Shown here: positions 6,689 to 15,667 of the stretch, in pieces | Position numbering within the stretch: the stretch's first letter is position 1 | How the letters are laid out: each line of letters opens with the position of its first letter | Source: Bacteroidales bacterium | GTDB lineage: Bacteria > Bacteroidota > Bacteroidia > Bacteroidales > UBA932 | Reading direction: 5' to 3' | DNA length: 35,026 nucleotides | Assembly: GCA_016290385.1 (NCBI GenBank) | Contig: JAEETO010000014.1 | Coordinates: forward strand, 1 to 35,026 | The notes under the pieces: model-generated | Seen by the model: the letters and a program-made list of their open reading frames with translations, nothing else | What the model was told of the DNA's origin: nothing | Database searches by the model: none | Translations under genes and position numbers: made by a program

Positions 6689-9157
6689 ATGAAACTTATG
6701 AAAAATACGAAGGACAGACGCATTTGGCGCAGCAGGGCGCTGGCAATCCTGCTTCTGGCTCCGCTGGCGTTTTCGTCGTGCGAGAACCGGCATCCGGAGA
6801 TGGATATCACGATGGAGACGGATTTCAGCGAAATCATCGCGGCCATCAACAGCGCGAACAAGTCGCTTTCCGACAAGTTGGCGCTGATTGAAGCGTCACT
6901 GCAACAGGGGTTGGCCGACAACCAGGCCGCGATGGAGCAGGTCCGGCAGGCCGTGGCCTCATTGAGCGGGACCATGGAAGAAAAACTGGCTGCCGTCGAG
7001 GCAGCCGTAAAGGCCCAGACCACAAGCCTGGAGACGAAGCTGGCGTTGGTAGAAGCGGCAGTCAGCAACGGCTTTGCCGACAGCCAGGCGCAACAGGTGC
7101 TGCTGCAGCAGGCCATCGCTTCGCTGAGCGGTTCGACGGAGGAGCGAATCACGCAGATCGAAACGACCGTGAAAGCCCAGACATCGAGCCTGGAGACGAA
7201 GATAGGCCTGATTGAAGCGGCAGTGACGGAAGGCTTTGCCGACAGCGCCGCCGCGCAGGCGCTGATGCTGGAAGCGATTGCTTCGCTGGACGGCACGCTG
7301 GAAGAAAAGCTGGCGGCCATCGAAGCTGCCATCGGCGATCAGACAACGGCCCTTTCGGCACGGATGGCCTTGATTGAAGCGGCTGTCAAGGAAGGTTTTA
7401 CTGCTGATTCAACACAGCGGACACTGATTCAGACGGCCGTGGATTCCCTCGGTGGTACGGTGGACGATAAACTGGCCGCCATCAATTCGGCCATGGCCAG
7501 CCAGACTACAAGCCTGGATGCGAAAATGGCGCTGATCGAAGCGGCTGTGACGGCGATCGGAGAGATCGACATCGAAACGAAAGTGAAAATGATCCAGCAG
7601 GCGCTTTCATCATTGGGTGGTACAGTCAACCAAAAACTGACGGCCATCCGAACGGCACTGGAGAGCCAGTCTACGGACCTGTCGTCGAAGATTGCCCTCA
7701 TCGAGACAGCCCTTACCAACGGTTTTGCCGACGGGCAGACAACCATCGGCCTCCTGCAGACCGCGCTGGGTGCGCTGAAGAAGCAGGTGGGCGACATGGA
7801 CGATGCGCTCTCGAAAGACATCGGCGATGTGGTTACCGATCTCGGTACGCTCTCGACTACCCTCACTACGGGACAGATCGCCCAGGCCCTGGCGCAGATC
7901 CTTGCCGCTGTGCAGGGCCAGACCGACTACAGCCAGGCCCTTGCTGATATCAAGAAAACCATCGAAGACCTGAAAGAGGAAGTCGACAACTTCTCCCTGT
8001 CCTATCTGGGCGTTGCTTCCTATACCGTCGTCAAAGGCCAGACCATCGACATACCGCTTCGCGTCAATCCTTCGAACAAAACACTCGAAATGGAGAAAAT
8101 GCATCTCAAGATTCTGGAGAGCAAGCAATTCTTCCCTAACAATGCCGGGACGGAAGCGGATCACTTCACCCTCACATCCCTTGTGGCGGACCCTTCAACC
8201 GAAGGACAGTATATCGCCACGCTGACGGCGGTCTCTATCTTATCCATCTGGGATGAATCCACACTGGCCTTCGAATATGACTATGGCACGGATACGAAGC
8301 CGAAGTCTTTCACTACGAATTCATTCCAGGCCGTGATGTTGCCCAATCTCGATTTCGGGGTCTATCGCTGGAACTATCCCTATGCTTCGTATTGCGCGAT
8401 AGATACGTTCTACAACGCGAACAGTGAGCCATATCCCGATGATACACTGGGTGTCGTATACTACGCCCTGGACTCGGTAATATTCCGGCAGAAGAGCGGC
8501 TTGGAGACCCGTTCCTACACGGCGTCCAATATCGCCTCCGCCAGTTTTACTCCGCTCGATGCCAATATGGCTCCTGTGAAATGCATCCTCGACAACAAGA
8601 AGCATTTCGTACGCTTCTATCCCGATACGACAGGCAGCAAGAAATGGCGGGATTTCCGGATGGCCACCGGCATCAAGAATGAGGAAGTCGTCGGTATTCT
8701 GTCGCTGACCGACAACTGGGGCGTGACGTCTACGTTCGGCGTCAATTTGTCCTGGTTCAACACCTACAGTCTGGATCTGAATATCGATGTCAGTGTCAAT
8801 GACCCGAGTCTTTTCAAGGGAAATTATCCGTACTATCCCTGCGATTTGTCGGACAAGTTCAAGGAGATAGGGCTGGACGATGAACGACTGCCCGAGCGCT
8901 ATGCATTCGAATACAGCACGATTCCCCTGACAAGCGCGAAAGACCCGGGGTGTGAGCAGTTGGGATTGGAGTGGAAGGGACTTAAACGGGAGGCGAATCT
9001 GGTCTTCAGCAAGAAGGGTGACCAACTTGCCGCCGGCCAGAAATACCGGGTTCGCGGCCGCATCCGGCTCAATACGAAACCCAGTGACAATACACCTTCC
9101 TTTGCACCGACGCAACTGTTGCTGGACTACTGTATCACGCTGAACTTGATCGACTAG
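6689..9157 (+). CDS. Large coiled-coil repeat lipoprotein 1 with C-terminal beta-rich domain
   Basis: I do not recognise a named family. ATG 6689 gives 822 residues. ATG 6698 is also possible, and a longer frame would run into the previous gene. A lipoprotein signal ends at LAFSSC (Cys31). After a linker and a half unit come five repeats of about 54 residues (residues 91-361), with consensus SLxGTLEEKLAAIEAAV..QTTSLETKLALIEAAV..GFAD.. split here for length. Each holds two similar amphipathic helices, so an elongated coiled-coil stalk is likely. Residues 362-434 are a conserved helical end piece. The final 387 residues are predicted beta-rich, start with a VKGQTIDIPLRVNPS segment reminiscent of Ig-like folds in Bacteroidota surface proteins, and include VVGILSLTDNWGVTSTF. 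Probably exported to the cell surface; ligand unknown. Confidence 0.75.
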   Translation: MKLMKNTKDRRIWRSRALAILLLAPLAFSSCENRHPEMDITMETDFSEIIAAINSANKSLSDKLALIEASLQQGLADNQAAMEQVRQAVASLSGTMEEKLAAVEAAVKAQTTSLETKLALVEAAVSNGFADSQAQQVLLQQAIASLSGSTEERITQIETTVKAQTSSLETKIGLIEAAVTEGFADSAAAQALMLEAIASLDGTLEEKLAAIEAAIGDQTTALSARMALIEAAVKEGFTADSTQRTLIQTAVDSLGGTVDDKLAAINSAMASQTTSLDAKMALIEAAVTAIGEIDIETKVKMIQQALSSLGGTVNQKLTAIRTALESQSTDLSSKIALIETALTNGFADGQTTIGLLQTALGALKKQVGDMDDALSKDIGDVVTDLGTLSTTLTTGQIAQALAQILAAVQGQTDYSQALADIKKTIEDLKEEVDNFSLSYLGVASYTVVKGQTIDIPLRVNPSNKTLEMEKMHLKILESKQFFPNNAGTEADHFTLTSLVADPSTEGQYIATLTAVSILSIWDESTLAFEYDYGTDTKPKSFTTNSFQAVMLPNLDFGVYRWNYPYASYCAIDTFYNANSEPYPDDTLGVVYYALDSVIFRQKSGLETRSYTASNIASASFTPLDANMAPVKCILDNKKHFVRFYPDTTGSKKWRDFRMATGIKNEEVVGILSLTDNWGVTSTFGVNLSWFNTYSLDLNIDVSVNDPSLFKGNYPYYPCDLSDKFKEIGLDDERLPERYAFEYSTIPLTSAKDPGCEQLGLEWKGLKREANLVFSKKGDQLAAGQKYRVRGRIRLNTKPSDNTPSFAPTQLLLDYCITLNLID
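6959..7771 (+). repeat. Five 54-residue (162-bp) coding repeats in lipoprotein 1
   Basis: Units begin at SLSGTMEEK, SLSGSTEER, SLDGTLEEK, SLGGTVDDK and SLGGTVNQK. They are 54, 54, 54, 55 and 54 residues long. The fourth lacks the GFAD break and carries a different linker. Confidence 0.85.
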
Positions 9158-9161
9158 ACTC

Positions 9162-11597
9162 ATGAAACACATTCTATACAGATGGTTCCTCTTCTGGACG
9201 GTATCCCTGTCGCTGGTTGCTTGTGAAGACGAAGCTTCGCCGGTCAACATTGCGCTCCAGCCTGACTACCGGGGCGTTCTCGAGGCAATCAGCCAGTCGA
9301 ACCAGCCGCTGGCCGACAAGCTGGCACTGATCGAGGCGTCGCAGCACGACGGGCTGGCCGACAACCAGACGGCGATCCAGATGATCCGGCAGGCCGTCGC
9401 TTCCATGGGCGGTACATTGGAAAAGAAAATGGACGCCATTTCAGCGGCGATCAAGTCGCAGTCCACGAGTTTGGAAACGAAACTGGCCCTGGCCGAGGCG
9501 GCCGTGACCAGCGGTTTTGCCGGCAGCCAGGCGCAGTTGACCCTGCTTCAGCAGGCCATTGCTTCGCTGGCCGGGACGCTCGATGAGAAACTCGCGGCGG
9601 TCGAAGGGGCCGTGAAAGCACAGGAAATGCGTTTCGCGACCAAACTGAACCTGGTTGAAGCAGCGGTCCAGGGAGGCTTTGCCGACAACGCCGTCGCGCA
9701 GGAGCTGATCGTGGAAGCAATCGACTCGCTCGAGGGAACCATGGGCGAGAAACTGATGGCCATCGAAAATGCCATCGGCGATACATCGACGGCTCTTGCG
9801 GCCAAGATGGCCTTGATAGAAACGGCTGTGAAACGGGGTTTTGCGGAGGCGACGGCGCAGCAGGCCCTGATCCGGACGGCGCTGGATTCGCTGGAAGGCC
9901 CGGTCGAAGAGAAACTGGCGGCCCTCGAATCGGCCGTCGCCAGCCAGACGACGAGCCTGGAAACGAAGCTTGCCCTCATCGAAACGGCGGTGGAGAAGCA
10001 GGGCGAGCGTATGGAGGATTTGGGACTCAGCCTGGTCTCGCAGGCGATTTCTTCCCTGGAGGGAACGCTGGGTACGAAACTGGCAGCCGTCGAATCGGCT
10101 GTCGCCAGCCAGACGACGAGCCTTTCGTCCAAACTGGCCCTCATCGAAACAGCCCTCGTCAACGGATTTGCCGACGAGAAGACCGCACTGGGTCTTGTCC
10201 AGACCGCACTCGACGCCCTGAAGAAGCAACTGGGCGATGCGGATGACGGACTATCGAAAGCCATCGACGACGTGTCGACAGCTTTCACCGCCTTGTCGAC
10301 AAACGTTAACGTTGACTTGGCCACAGCCCTTTCGGGCATCCTCTCCGCGATTCAGGGACTGCCCGACTACGCCGCGATCCTGGCCGCCGTCCAGCAGGCG
10401 CTCGCCGAACTGGAACAAGCAATTGTCCCGTTCCGCCTGAAGTATGTAGGTGAACCGACACTGACGACGGCAGCCGGCGGTTCATGGCGAGCCGACATCC
10501 AGGTCAATCCGGCGAATGCGGTCATCGACGAAGCAAAGCTGAAGCTGGACATTCTTTCGAGGAAGCAGTTCTTCCCGACCTGGGGCAACAATGCCCAGGG
10601 CGATGCATCGTCCATCCTGTATTCCCTCTCGTTGACGGCAGATCCCTCGGTCGAAGGAAAGTATGCCGTCACCATATCCTGCCAGTGCCCTTATGTTGTC
10701 TGGGACGAAGTTATCGTGGCTCTTTCGGCGGCCTGTGGAAGTGCGCAGAACCCGAAATATGTCTCTACGGAGCCTTTTGATCTCGTGATGGCGCCCAAAG
10801 CCCTCAAGGGCCTCAAGTACTGGACCTATCCCGCAGCCTCGTTCACGTTCAAAAGACACGGCAGTATCAACAATATCTACTATTCGCTCGACAGCGGGGT
10901 ATTCGAGACGCAAGACGAGTCGGATACCCGCACTTATACGGCAGCGTTCATTGATTCGGTGCAATTCATTCCGGTAAACGATTCCATCGCACCGGTGTTC
11001 ATCCAGTTGGACAAGGAGAAAAGGATGATTGTTTTCATACCCGATACGGCGGGTATCACCTATACCCAGTTCTGGCCCGACAAGGATCCGTCCGACCGCG
11101 GCGGCTGGAGACTCTGGCATAATTTCAAGGATTCCTCCGGTGTCAAGCATGAGTCCCTGCTGGGCAAGCTGGTCCTGACGGACCGCTGGCATGTCAAGGA
11201 TACGATCCATAATTTCAAGATCGGGTGGTACAATGCCGTCTGGTTCCCTGAAAGTGCCATTGTCGGGGTTAACGATATCCAGGGCGACAATACCGCGGTC
11301 GTCGATATCAGAAGCCTGCTCTCTAAACTGGGTTTGGAGAGATCCTGGCTGGAAGGCCGTTTTATTCTGCAGGAACAATATGGAGACCTTGAGGGCCCTT
11401 ATTTTAAGATGTCGGCCCAGTTGCTGCCGGAAACGCTGAAATTGGCAGTGCGGTTCCAGGCAGATCCTGTGCCCGGGGCAAAATTCGGCTTGACAGCCCA
11501 TTACGACCTGTGGATCTTCCCCACTGAGACCGATCCTCAGTTCAAGGTACTGGCGTTATCCTTCTCGTATAGTTTGGTAGTAACGATTGTGAACTGA
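9162..11597 (+). CDS. Large coiled-coil repeat lipoprotein 2, paralogue of the preceding gene
   Basis: The 811-residue protein starts 4 bases after lipoprotein 1 and has the same layout. A lipoprotein signal ends at SLSLVAC (Cys21), followed by acidic EDEAS, which is compatible with surface export in this phylum. Five repeat units occupy residues 81-351. A helical end piece starts with ALKKQLGDADDGLS. The C-terminal domain starts near FRLKYVGEPTLTT. It shares landmarks with lipoprotein 1: an inward VNP motif, SRKQFFP, a YSLDSGVF segment, and LLGKLVLTDRWHVKDT near the end. The C-terminal domains are more diverged than the repeats. Function unknown; an adhesin or cell-surface stalk is plausible. 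The paralogy is clear by eye. Confidence 0.75.
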   Translation: MKHILYRWFLFWTVSLSLVACEDEASPVNIALQPDYRGVLEAISQSNQPLADKLALIEASQHDGLADNQTAIQMIRQAVASMGGTLEKKMDAISAAIKSQSTSLETKLALAEAAVTSGFAGSQAQLTLLQQAIASLAGTLDEKLAAVEGAVKAQEMRFATKLNLVEAAVQGGFADNAVAQELIVEAIDSLEGTMGEKLMAIENAIGDTSTALAAKMALIETAVKRGFAEATAQQALIRTALDSLEGPVEEKLAALESAVASQTTSLETKLALIETAVEKQGERMEDLGLSLVSQAISSLEGTLGTKLAAVESAVASQTTSLSSKLALIETALVNGFADEKTALGLVQTALDALKKQLGDADDGLSKAIDDVSTAFTALSTNVNVDLATALSGILSAIQGLPDYAAILAAVQQALAELEQAIVPFRLKYVGEPTLTTAAGGSWRADIQVNPANAVIDEAKLKLDILSRKQFFPTWGNNAQGDASSILYSLSLTADPSVEGKYAVTISCQCPYVVWDEVIVALSAACGSAQNPKYVSTEPFDLVMAPKALKGLKYWTYPAASFTFKRHGSINNIYYSLDSGVFETQDESDTRTYTAAFIDSVQFIPVNDSIAPVFIQLDKEKRMIVFIPDTAGITYTQFWPDKDPSDRGGWRLWHNFKDSSGVKHESLLGKLVLTDRWHVKDTIHNFKIGWYNAVWFPESAIVGVNDIQGDNTAVVDIRSLLSKLGLERSWLEGRFILQEQYGDLEGPYFKMSAQLLPETLKLAVRFQADPVPGAKFGLTAHYDLWIFPTETDPQFKVLALSFSYSLVVTIVN
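9402..10214 (+). repeat. Five 54-residue coding repeats in lipoprotein 2
   Basis: Units start at SMGGTLEKK, SLAGTLDEK, SLEGTMGEK, SLEGPVEEK and SLEGTLGTK. Lengths are 54, 54, 54, 55 and 54 residues. The fourth unit is again the odd one, with EKQGERMEDLGLS in place of the GFAD segment. Confidence 0.85.
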
Positions 11598-11604
11598 CAT
11601 TCCC

Positions 11605-12891
11605 ATGAAAGACATGAAAAAGACAAGCATATCCGCCCTCTTGCTTACCGGCATGTTCCTGCTGGTCCCGTGTGGCTGCGAGAACGGGCAGGATGATCTT
11701 CGCATAACGCTGGAAACGGATTACAGCGAAGTCCTTTCGACGATCGAACAGTCGAGCCGGTTGCTGTCCGAACAGATGGCGCGCATCGAGTCGCTGATGC
11801 GCCAGGGGCTGGCCGACAACCAGTCGGCGGTCGAACAGATCCGGCAGGCCGTGGCGGCATTGGGCGGTACGCTGGATGAGAAACTGGCGGCCGTCGAGGT
11901 GGTCATGAAGGCAGAGACGACGAGTCTGGAAACGAAACTGGGCCTGATCGACGCTGCCGTTGAAAGTGGTTTCGCCGATGACCTGGCACGGCAGGCGCTG
12001 TTGCAGCAGGCACTTGCTTCGCTGGGCGGCACGCTGGACGAGAAACTGGCGGCCATCGAGGAAGCGGTGAAGGCTGGATCCTCGAGCCTGGAGACCAAGT
12101 TGGGACTGATTGAAGCGACTGTCGAAAATGGTTTTGCCGACGGTGCCGCGGCACAGGCGCTGGCTTTGGAAGCTGTATCCTCGCTGGACGGCACGCTGGA
12201 CGAGAAGCTGGCAGCCATTTCGGCGGCCATGGCCAATCAGGCGACGGCCCTGTCGACCAAGCTGGCATTGGCAGAAGCTGCCGTCGCGGGTGGTTTCGCC
12301 GACAATCGGAAGCGGTTGGAGCAGCTGCATCAGGCCGTCTCTTCGCTGAACGGCTCTTTGGAGCAGAAACTGGGTGCCGTCCGGTCGGCCGTTGCCAGCC
12401 AGACATCGGGTCTGGAGACGAGACTGGCGTTGGTCGAGGTCGCTTTGGAGGATATCGTCACGTCTGAAAACCGTCTGGAAGAATTAATGGACTTGATCCT
12501 GCGGGCGATTGCAGTACTGGGCGGAACGCTGGATACGAAACTGGCGGCCATCGAGGCGGTCGTCAAGAGTCCGGCAGCCGGCTTGGAAACCAAGCTCGCA
12601 ACCATCGAAGCGGCCTTGAACAGCGGTTTTGTCGATGATCAGACGGCCCTGGGCCTGGTCCAGGCGGCGCTCGATGCCCTGAAGAAGCAACTGGGCGACG
12701 TGGATGACGGGCTCTCGGGCGCCATCGACGACGTGTCGACGGCCCTCGGCACCCTGTCGACAAACATAAACGTGAACATGGCCACTGCCCTTTCGGGCAT
12801 CCTCTCCGCGATCCAGGGACTGCCCGACTATGGCGCGATCCTGGCCGCCATCCAGCTGGCCCTCCAGAACCTGGGCAATGCGCTGGCCTGA
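11605..12891 (+). CDS. Coiled-coil repeat lipoprotein 3, lacking the C-terminal domain
   Basis: The protein has 428 residues. The signal peptide ends around LLVPCGC, so the lipidated Cys is 23 or 25. Five repeats occupy residues 85-357, followed by the same helical end piece (ALKKQLGDVDDGLSGAIDD and beyond). The protein then stops at GNALA, where lipoprotein 2 continues into its beta-rich domain. I find no remnant of that domain in any frame after the TGA, so this is a clean loss rather than a fresh frameshift. The end piece is close to that of lipoprotein 2 at DNA level, suggesting recent duplication or gene conversion. It may form a headless stalk or pair with its paralogues; this is inference. 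Confidence 0.75.
   Translation: MKDMKKTSISALLLTGMFLLVPCGCENGQDDLRITLETDYSEVLSTIEQSSRLLSEQMARIESLMRQGLADNQSAVEQIRQAVAALGGTLDEKLAAVEVVMKAETTSLETKLGLIDAAVESGFADDLARQALLQQALASLGGTLDEKLAAIEEAVKAGSSSLETKLGLIEATVENGFADGAAAQALALEAVSSLDGTLDEKLAAISAAMANQATALSTKLALAEAAVAGGFADNRKRLEQLHQAVSSLNGSLEQKLGAVRSAVASQTSGLETRLALVEVALEDIVTSENRLEELMDLILRAIAVLGGTLDTKLAAIEAVVKSPAAGLETKLATIEAALNSGFVDDQTALGLVQAALDALKKQLGDVDDGLSGAIDDVSTALGTLSTNINVNMATALSGILSAIQGLPDYGAILAAIQLALQNLGNALA
11857..12675 (+). repeat. Five coding repeats in lipoprotein 3
   Basis: Units start at ALGGTLDEK, SLGGTLDEK, SLDGTLDEK, SLNGSLEQK and VLGGTLDTK. Lengths are 54, 54, 54, 57 and 54 residues. The fourth unit is irregular, as in the two paralogues. 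Confidence 0.85.
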
Positions 12892-12921
12892 TCCTCCGTC
12901 ACCCATACTTGCTCCCCGGCC

Positions 12922-12952
12922 TTGGTTATTTAGAGAGTTTTTGTTAACTTTG
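12922..12952 (+). promoter_or_regulatory. Promoter for the POT transporter
   Basis: TTG (12922-12924), a 20-nt spacer, then TAACTTTG (12945-12952), an exact TAnnTTTG. The start codon is 36 bases further on. The surrounding DNA is AT-rich compared with the genes on both sides. Confidence 0.6.
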
Positions 12953-12988
12953 TAGGACTTTGTGGAAATTTAACAATAACAAAAACGT

Positions 12989-14695
12989 ATGAAAATACTT
13001 TCCGTACTGACCAATCTGTGGAACAGCAACGCAACCCTGTGCCTGCTGATCCTGATTCTGATCGTCGTGGCGGTCTTCGTCGTCTATTACCTGAAGAAGG
13101 CGAAAGAGCACCCGAAAGGCCTGATTGCGGCCGCCCTCAGCAACATGGGCGAACGCTTCGGCTATTACATCATGAATGCCGTGCTGCTGCTCTTCCTGGT
13201 GTCGAAATTCGGCCTGCCCGATGGAACAGCCGGCCTGATTTATTCATTCTTCTACTTCGGCATCTACATCCTCGCCCTTGTCGGCGGCCTGATTGCCGAC
13301 AAGACGCAGAACTACAACCGTACCATCCAGATCGGCCTCTTCATCATGGCGGCCGGCTACGTGGCCCTCGCCATTCCGCTCTTCAGCAAGGTAGACGGCA
13401 GAGTGATCGACGGCAACGGCGGCTGGTGGGGCATCCTGATCTTCACCTGCATCGCCCTGCTGTGCATCGCATTCGGTAACGGCCTGTTCAAGGGCAACCT
13501 CCAGGCGCTGGTCGGCAAGCTCTACGACGAATTCGAAGAAGAAGCCGCCAAGAAAGGCCCTGAAGCCCTCAAGATCGCCAGGGACAAACGCGACTCTGGC
13601 TTCCAGATTTTCTACGTGTTCATCAACATCGGCGGCGTGATCGCCCCGTTCATCGCACCGATGCTCCGCAAGTGGTGGCTCGGCCGCAGCAACTTTATCT
13701 ACAACGCCGACATGACCGGCCTGTGCCACAAGTTCATCGGTGGTGAGACCTCCATTGTCGAGACCCAGAAATTCATTGAGACGGCCAATGCTTCCGTGAC
13801 GGATCCTGCCGTCCTCGCCGACCCGGCTCAGTTCTGCTCCGACTATGTGCAGGTGTTCAACACCGGTATCCACTGGGCTTTCATCGTCTCGGCTGCCGCC
13901 ATGCTGACATCCCTATTCATCTTCCTGGCTACCAAGCACAAGTTCCCGCAGCCCGACAAGAAAGTCGCTGCCAAGAGCGTCGAATATACGCAGGAAGAGA
14001 AACTCGCCATGGCCAAGGAGATCAAGCAGCGTATGGCCGCCCTCTTCGCCGTGCTCGGCATCGCCATCTTCTTCTGGCTCTCGTTCCACCAGAACGGCCA
14101 GTCGCTGATGGTCTTCGCCCGCGATTTCGTGGATTCCTCCAAGATTGCTCCTGAGATTTCGCAGGCTCTCAACCCGCTCTACGTGATCATCCTCACCCCG
14201 ATCGTGATGGGCATCTTCGCCGCCCTGGCCCGCAAGGGCAAGGGCGTGTCCACGCCGCGCAAGATTTCGCTCGGCATGTTCATCGCCGGCCTGGCCTATC
14301 TGTTCCTGGTGATCCTCTCCATCGCGCACCACTATCCCTCCGGCAACGAATTCCGTGCAATGGACTCCGCCCAGATGGCGGCAGCCGGACTTGAGAAATG
14401 CGGCTACTGGGTGATGTTCGTCATCTATTTCTTCCTGACGGTCGCTGAGCTGCTGATTTCGCCGCTGGGCCTGAGCTTTGTCTCGAAGGTGGCCCCGAAG
14501 AACATGGTCGGTCTCTGCCAGGGCCTCTGGCTCGGTGCTACCGCTATCGGCAATCTCTTCATCTTCGTCGGCCCGATCATGCTCAACGCCTGGCCGATCT
14601 GGAAATGCTGGATGGTGTTCCTGATCATCTGCTTCGTCTCGATGTCCGTCATGCTGGGCATGGTGAAGTGGCTTGAAAAGGTCACGAAAGCCTGA
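12989..14695 (+). CDS. POT/PTR-family (MFS) peptide transporter
   Basis: The 568-residue integral inner-membrane protein has about 14 hydrophobic segments. It has the POT-family opening HPKGLIAAALSNMGERFGYY, followed by ALVGGLIADKTQNYNRTIQIG and FKGNLQALVGKLYDE. POT proteins import di- and tripeptides with protons. In the usual ExxER(F)xYY motif, the first Glu is Asn here (NMGER). That Glu takes part in proton coupling in characterised members, so this subfamily may couple or select substrates differently. A long soluble insertion occupies roughly residues 225-290. The gene has its own promoter upstream, and a hydroxyacid dehydrogenase starts 15 bases after the stop, possibly co-transcribed. 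Confidence 0.88.
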   Translation: MKILSVLTNLWNSNATLCLLILILIVVAVFVVYYLKKAKEHPKGLIAAALSNMGERFGYYIMNAVLLLFLVSKFGLPDGTAGLIYSFFYFGIYILALVGGLIADKTQNYNRTIQIGLFIMAAGYVALAIPLFSKVDGRVIDGNGGWWGILIFTCIALLCIAFGNGLFKGNLQALVGKLYDEFEEEAAKKGPEALKIARDKRDSGFQIFYVFINIGGVIAPFIAPMLRKWWLGRSNFIYNADMTGLCHKFIGGETSIVETQKFIETANASVTDPAVLADPAQFCSDYVQVFNTGIHWAFIVSAAAMLTSLFIFLATKHKFPQPDKKVAAKSVEYTQEEKLAMAKEIKQRMAALFAVLGIAIFFWLSFHQNGQSLMVFARDFVDSSKIAPEISQALNPLYVIILTPIVMGIFAALARKGKGVSTPRKISLGMFIAGLAYLFLVILSIAHHYPSGNEFRAMDSAQMAAAGLEKCGYWVMFVIYFFLTVAELLISPLGLSFVSKVAPKNMVGLCQGLWLGATAIGNLFIFVGPIMLNAWPIWKCWMVFLIICFVSMSVMLGMVKWLEKVTKA

Positions 14696-14710
14696 TAAAT
14701 CCTTTCAGCG

Positions 14711-15655
14711 ATGCTGAAAATCGTTTTTTTGGATGCGCAGACGCTGGGGAACGACATTTCCCTGGCGCCTGTCGCGTCATTGGGTGAATATGTTTCCTAC
14801 CCTTCCACGGCACCCGGAGAGGTATTCGACCGGATTGCCGGTTTCGACGTGGTGATTACCAACAAGGTCTGGATGGGCAAGGAGCAGATGGATTCCTCGT
14901 CGGCCCTGAAACTCATCTGCGTGGCGGCGACCGGCACGAACAACGTGGATACGGCCTATGCCGCTGCAAAGGGGATCCCTGTGCGCAATGCGGTTGATTA
15001 TTCCACGGAGAGCGTCACGCAGGTAACCTGGATGCATATCTTGAACCTGGTGGGGAAGGCCCGCTATTTCGACGACTATGTCAAGGACGGCTCCTACAGC
15101 GCCAGCGGCTGCTTCACCAATGCGAATGTTCCGTTCTTAGAACTGCGTGGAAAGACCTTCGGCACCGTGGGCCTGGGCAACATCGGTTCCCGCGTGGCAG
15201 GTGTCGCTGAGGCTTTCGGCATGAAAGTGCTTTACTATCCGACATCCGGCAAGCCACACTCCGACCGTTATGAGGCAGATACCAGCCTGGACAGCTTCCT
15301 GTCGCGCTGTGACGTGGTTTCCGTCCATTGCCCGCTCAACGGGCGCACCGACGGCCTGATCGGCTATGAGGCGCTCACGCACATGAAAGCGGGTGCCGTC
15401 ATCGTCAATATGGGCCGCGGCGGCATCATCGTGGAAGCCGACCTTGTCCGTGCGCTGGACGAAGGCAGGATCGCCGGCGCGGCGGTCGACGTCTTCACGA
15501 AAGAGCCGGTCCCGGCGGACCATCCGTATCTCCACATGCAGCATCCGGAACGATTGTTGTTGACGCCGCATGTCGGCTGGGCGAGCCGGGAAGCCCGTAT
15601 CTGCCTGGTCGGCAAAATCGCCCAAAACATCAAAAATACCTTTGGAATTGTTTAA
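14711..15655 (+). CDS. D-2-hydroxyacid dehydrogenase (glycerate dehydrogenase / hydroxypyruvate reductase-like)
   Basis: This 314-residue cytoplasmic NAD(P)-dependent oxidoreductase has the D-isomer 2-hydroxyacid dehydrogenase pattern: GLGNIG at the cofactor site, NMGRGGIIVE holding the catalytic Arg region, AAVDVFTKEP with the Glu, and LLLTPHVGWAS with the catalytic His. After the second strand of the cofactor fold it reads VLYYPTSGK, where NAD-specific members usually carry an Asp. NADP(H) use is therefore possible. Substrate cannot be fixed from sequence; glycerate/hydroxypyruvate is the usual annotation for this group. It follows the POT gene closely and precedes LemA by 12 bases. Confidence 0.88.
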   Translation: MLKIVFLDAQTLGNDISLAPVASLGEYVSYPSTAPGEVFDRIAGFDVVITNKVWMGKEQMDSSSALKLICVAATGTNNVDTAYAAAKGIPVRNAVDYSTESVTQVTWMHILNLVGKARYFDDYVKDGSYSASGCFTNANVPFLELRGKTFGTVGLGNIGSRVAGVAEAFGMKVLYYPTSGKPHSDRYEADTSLDSFLSRCDVVSVHCPLNGRTDGLIGYEALTHMKAGAVIVNMGRGGIIVEADLVRALDEGRIAGAAVDVFTKEPVPADHPYLHMQHPERLLLTPHVGWASREARICLVGKIAQNIKNTFGIV

Positions 15656-15667
15656 AAACGTACTGAT

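Noticed and set aside
6959..12675. Regular 162-bp repeats as a possible CRISPR array or phase-variable tract
   Set aside because: The repeats are diverged coding units in frame, without spacers, and unit number is the same in three genes.
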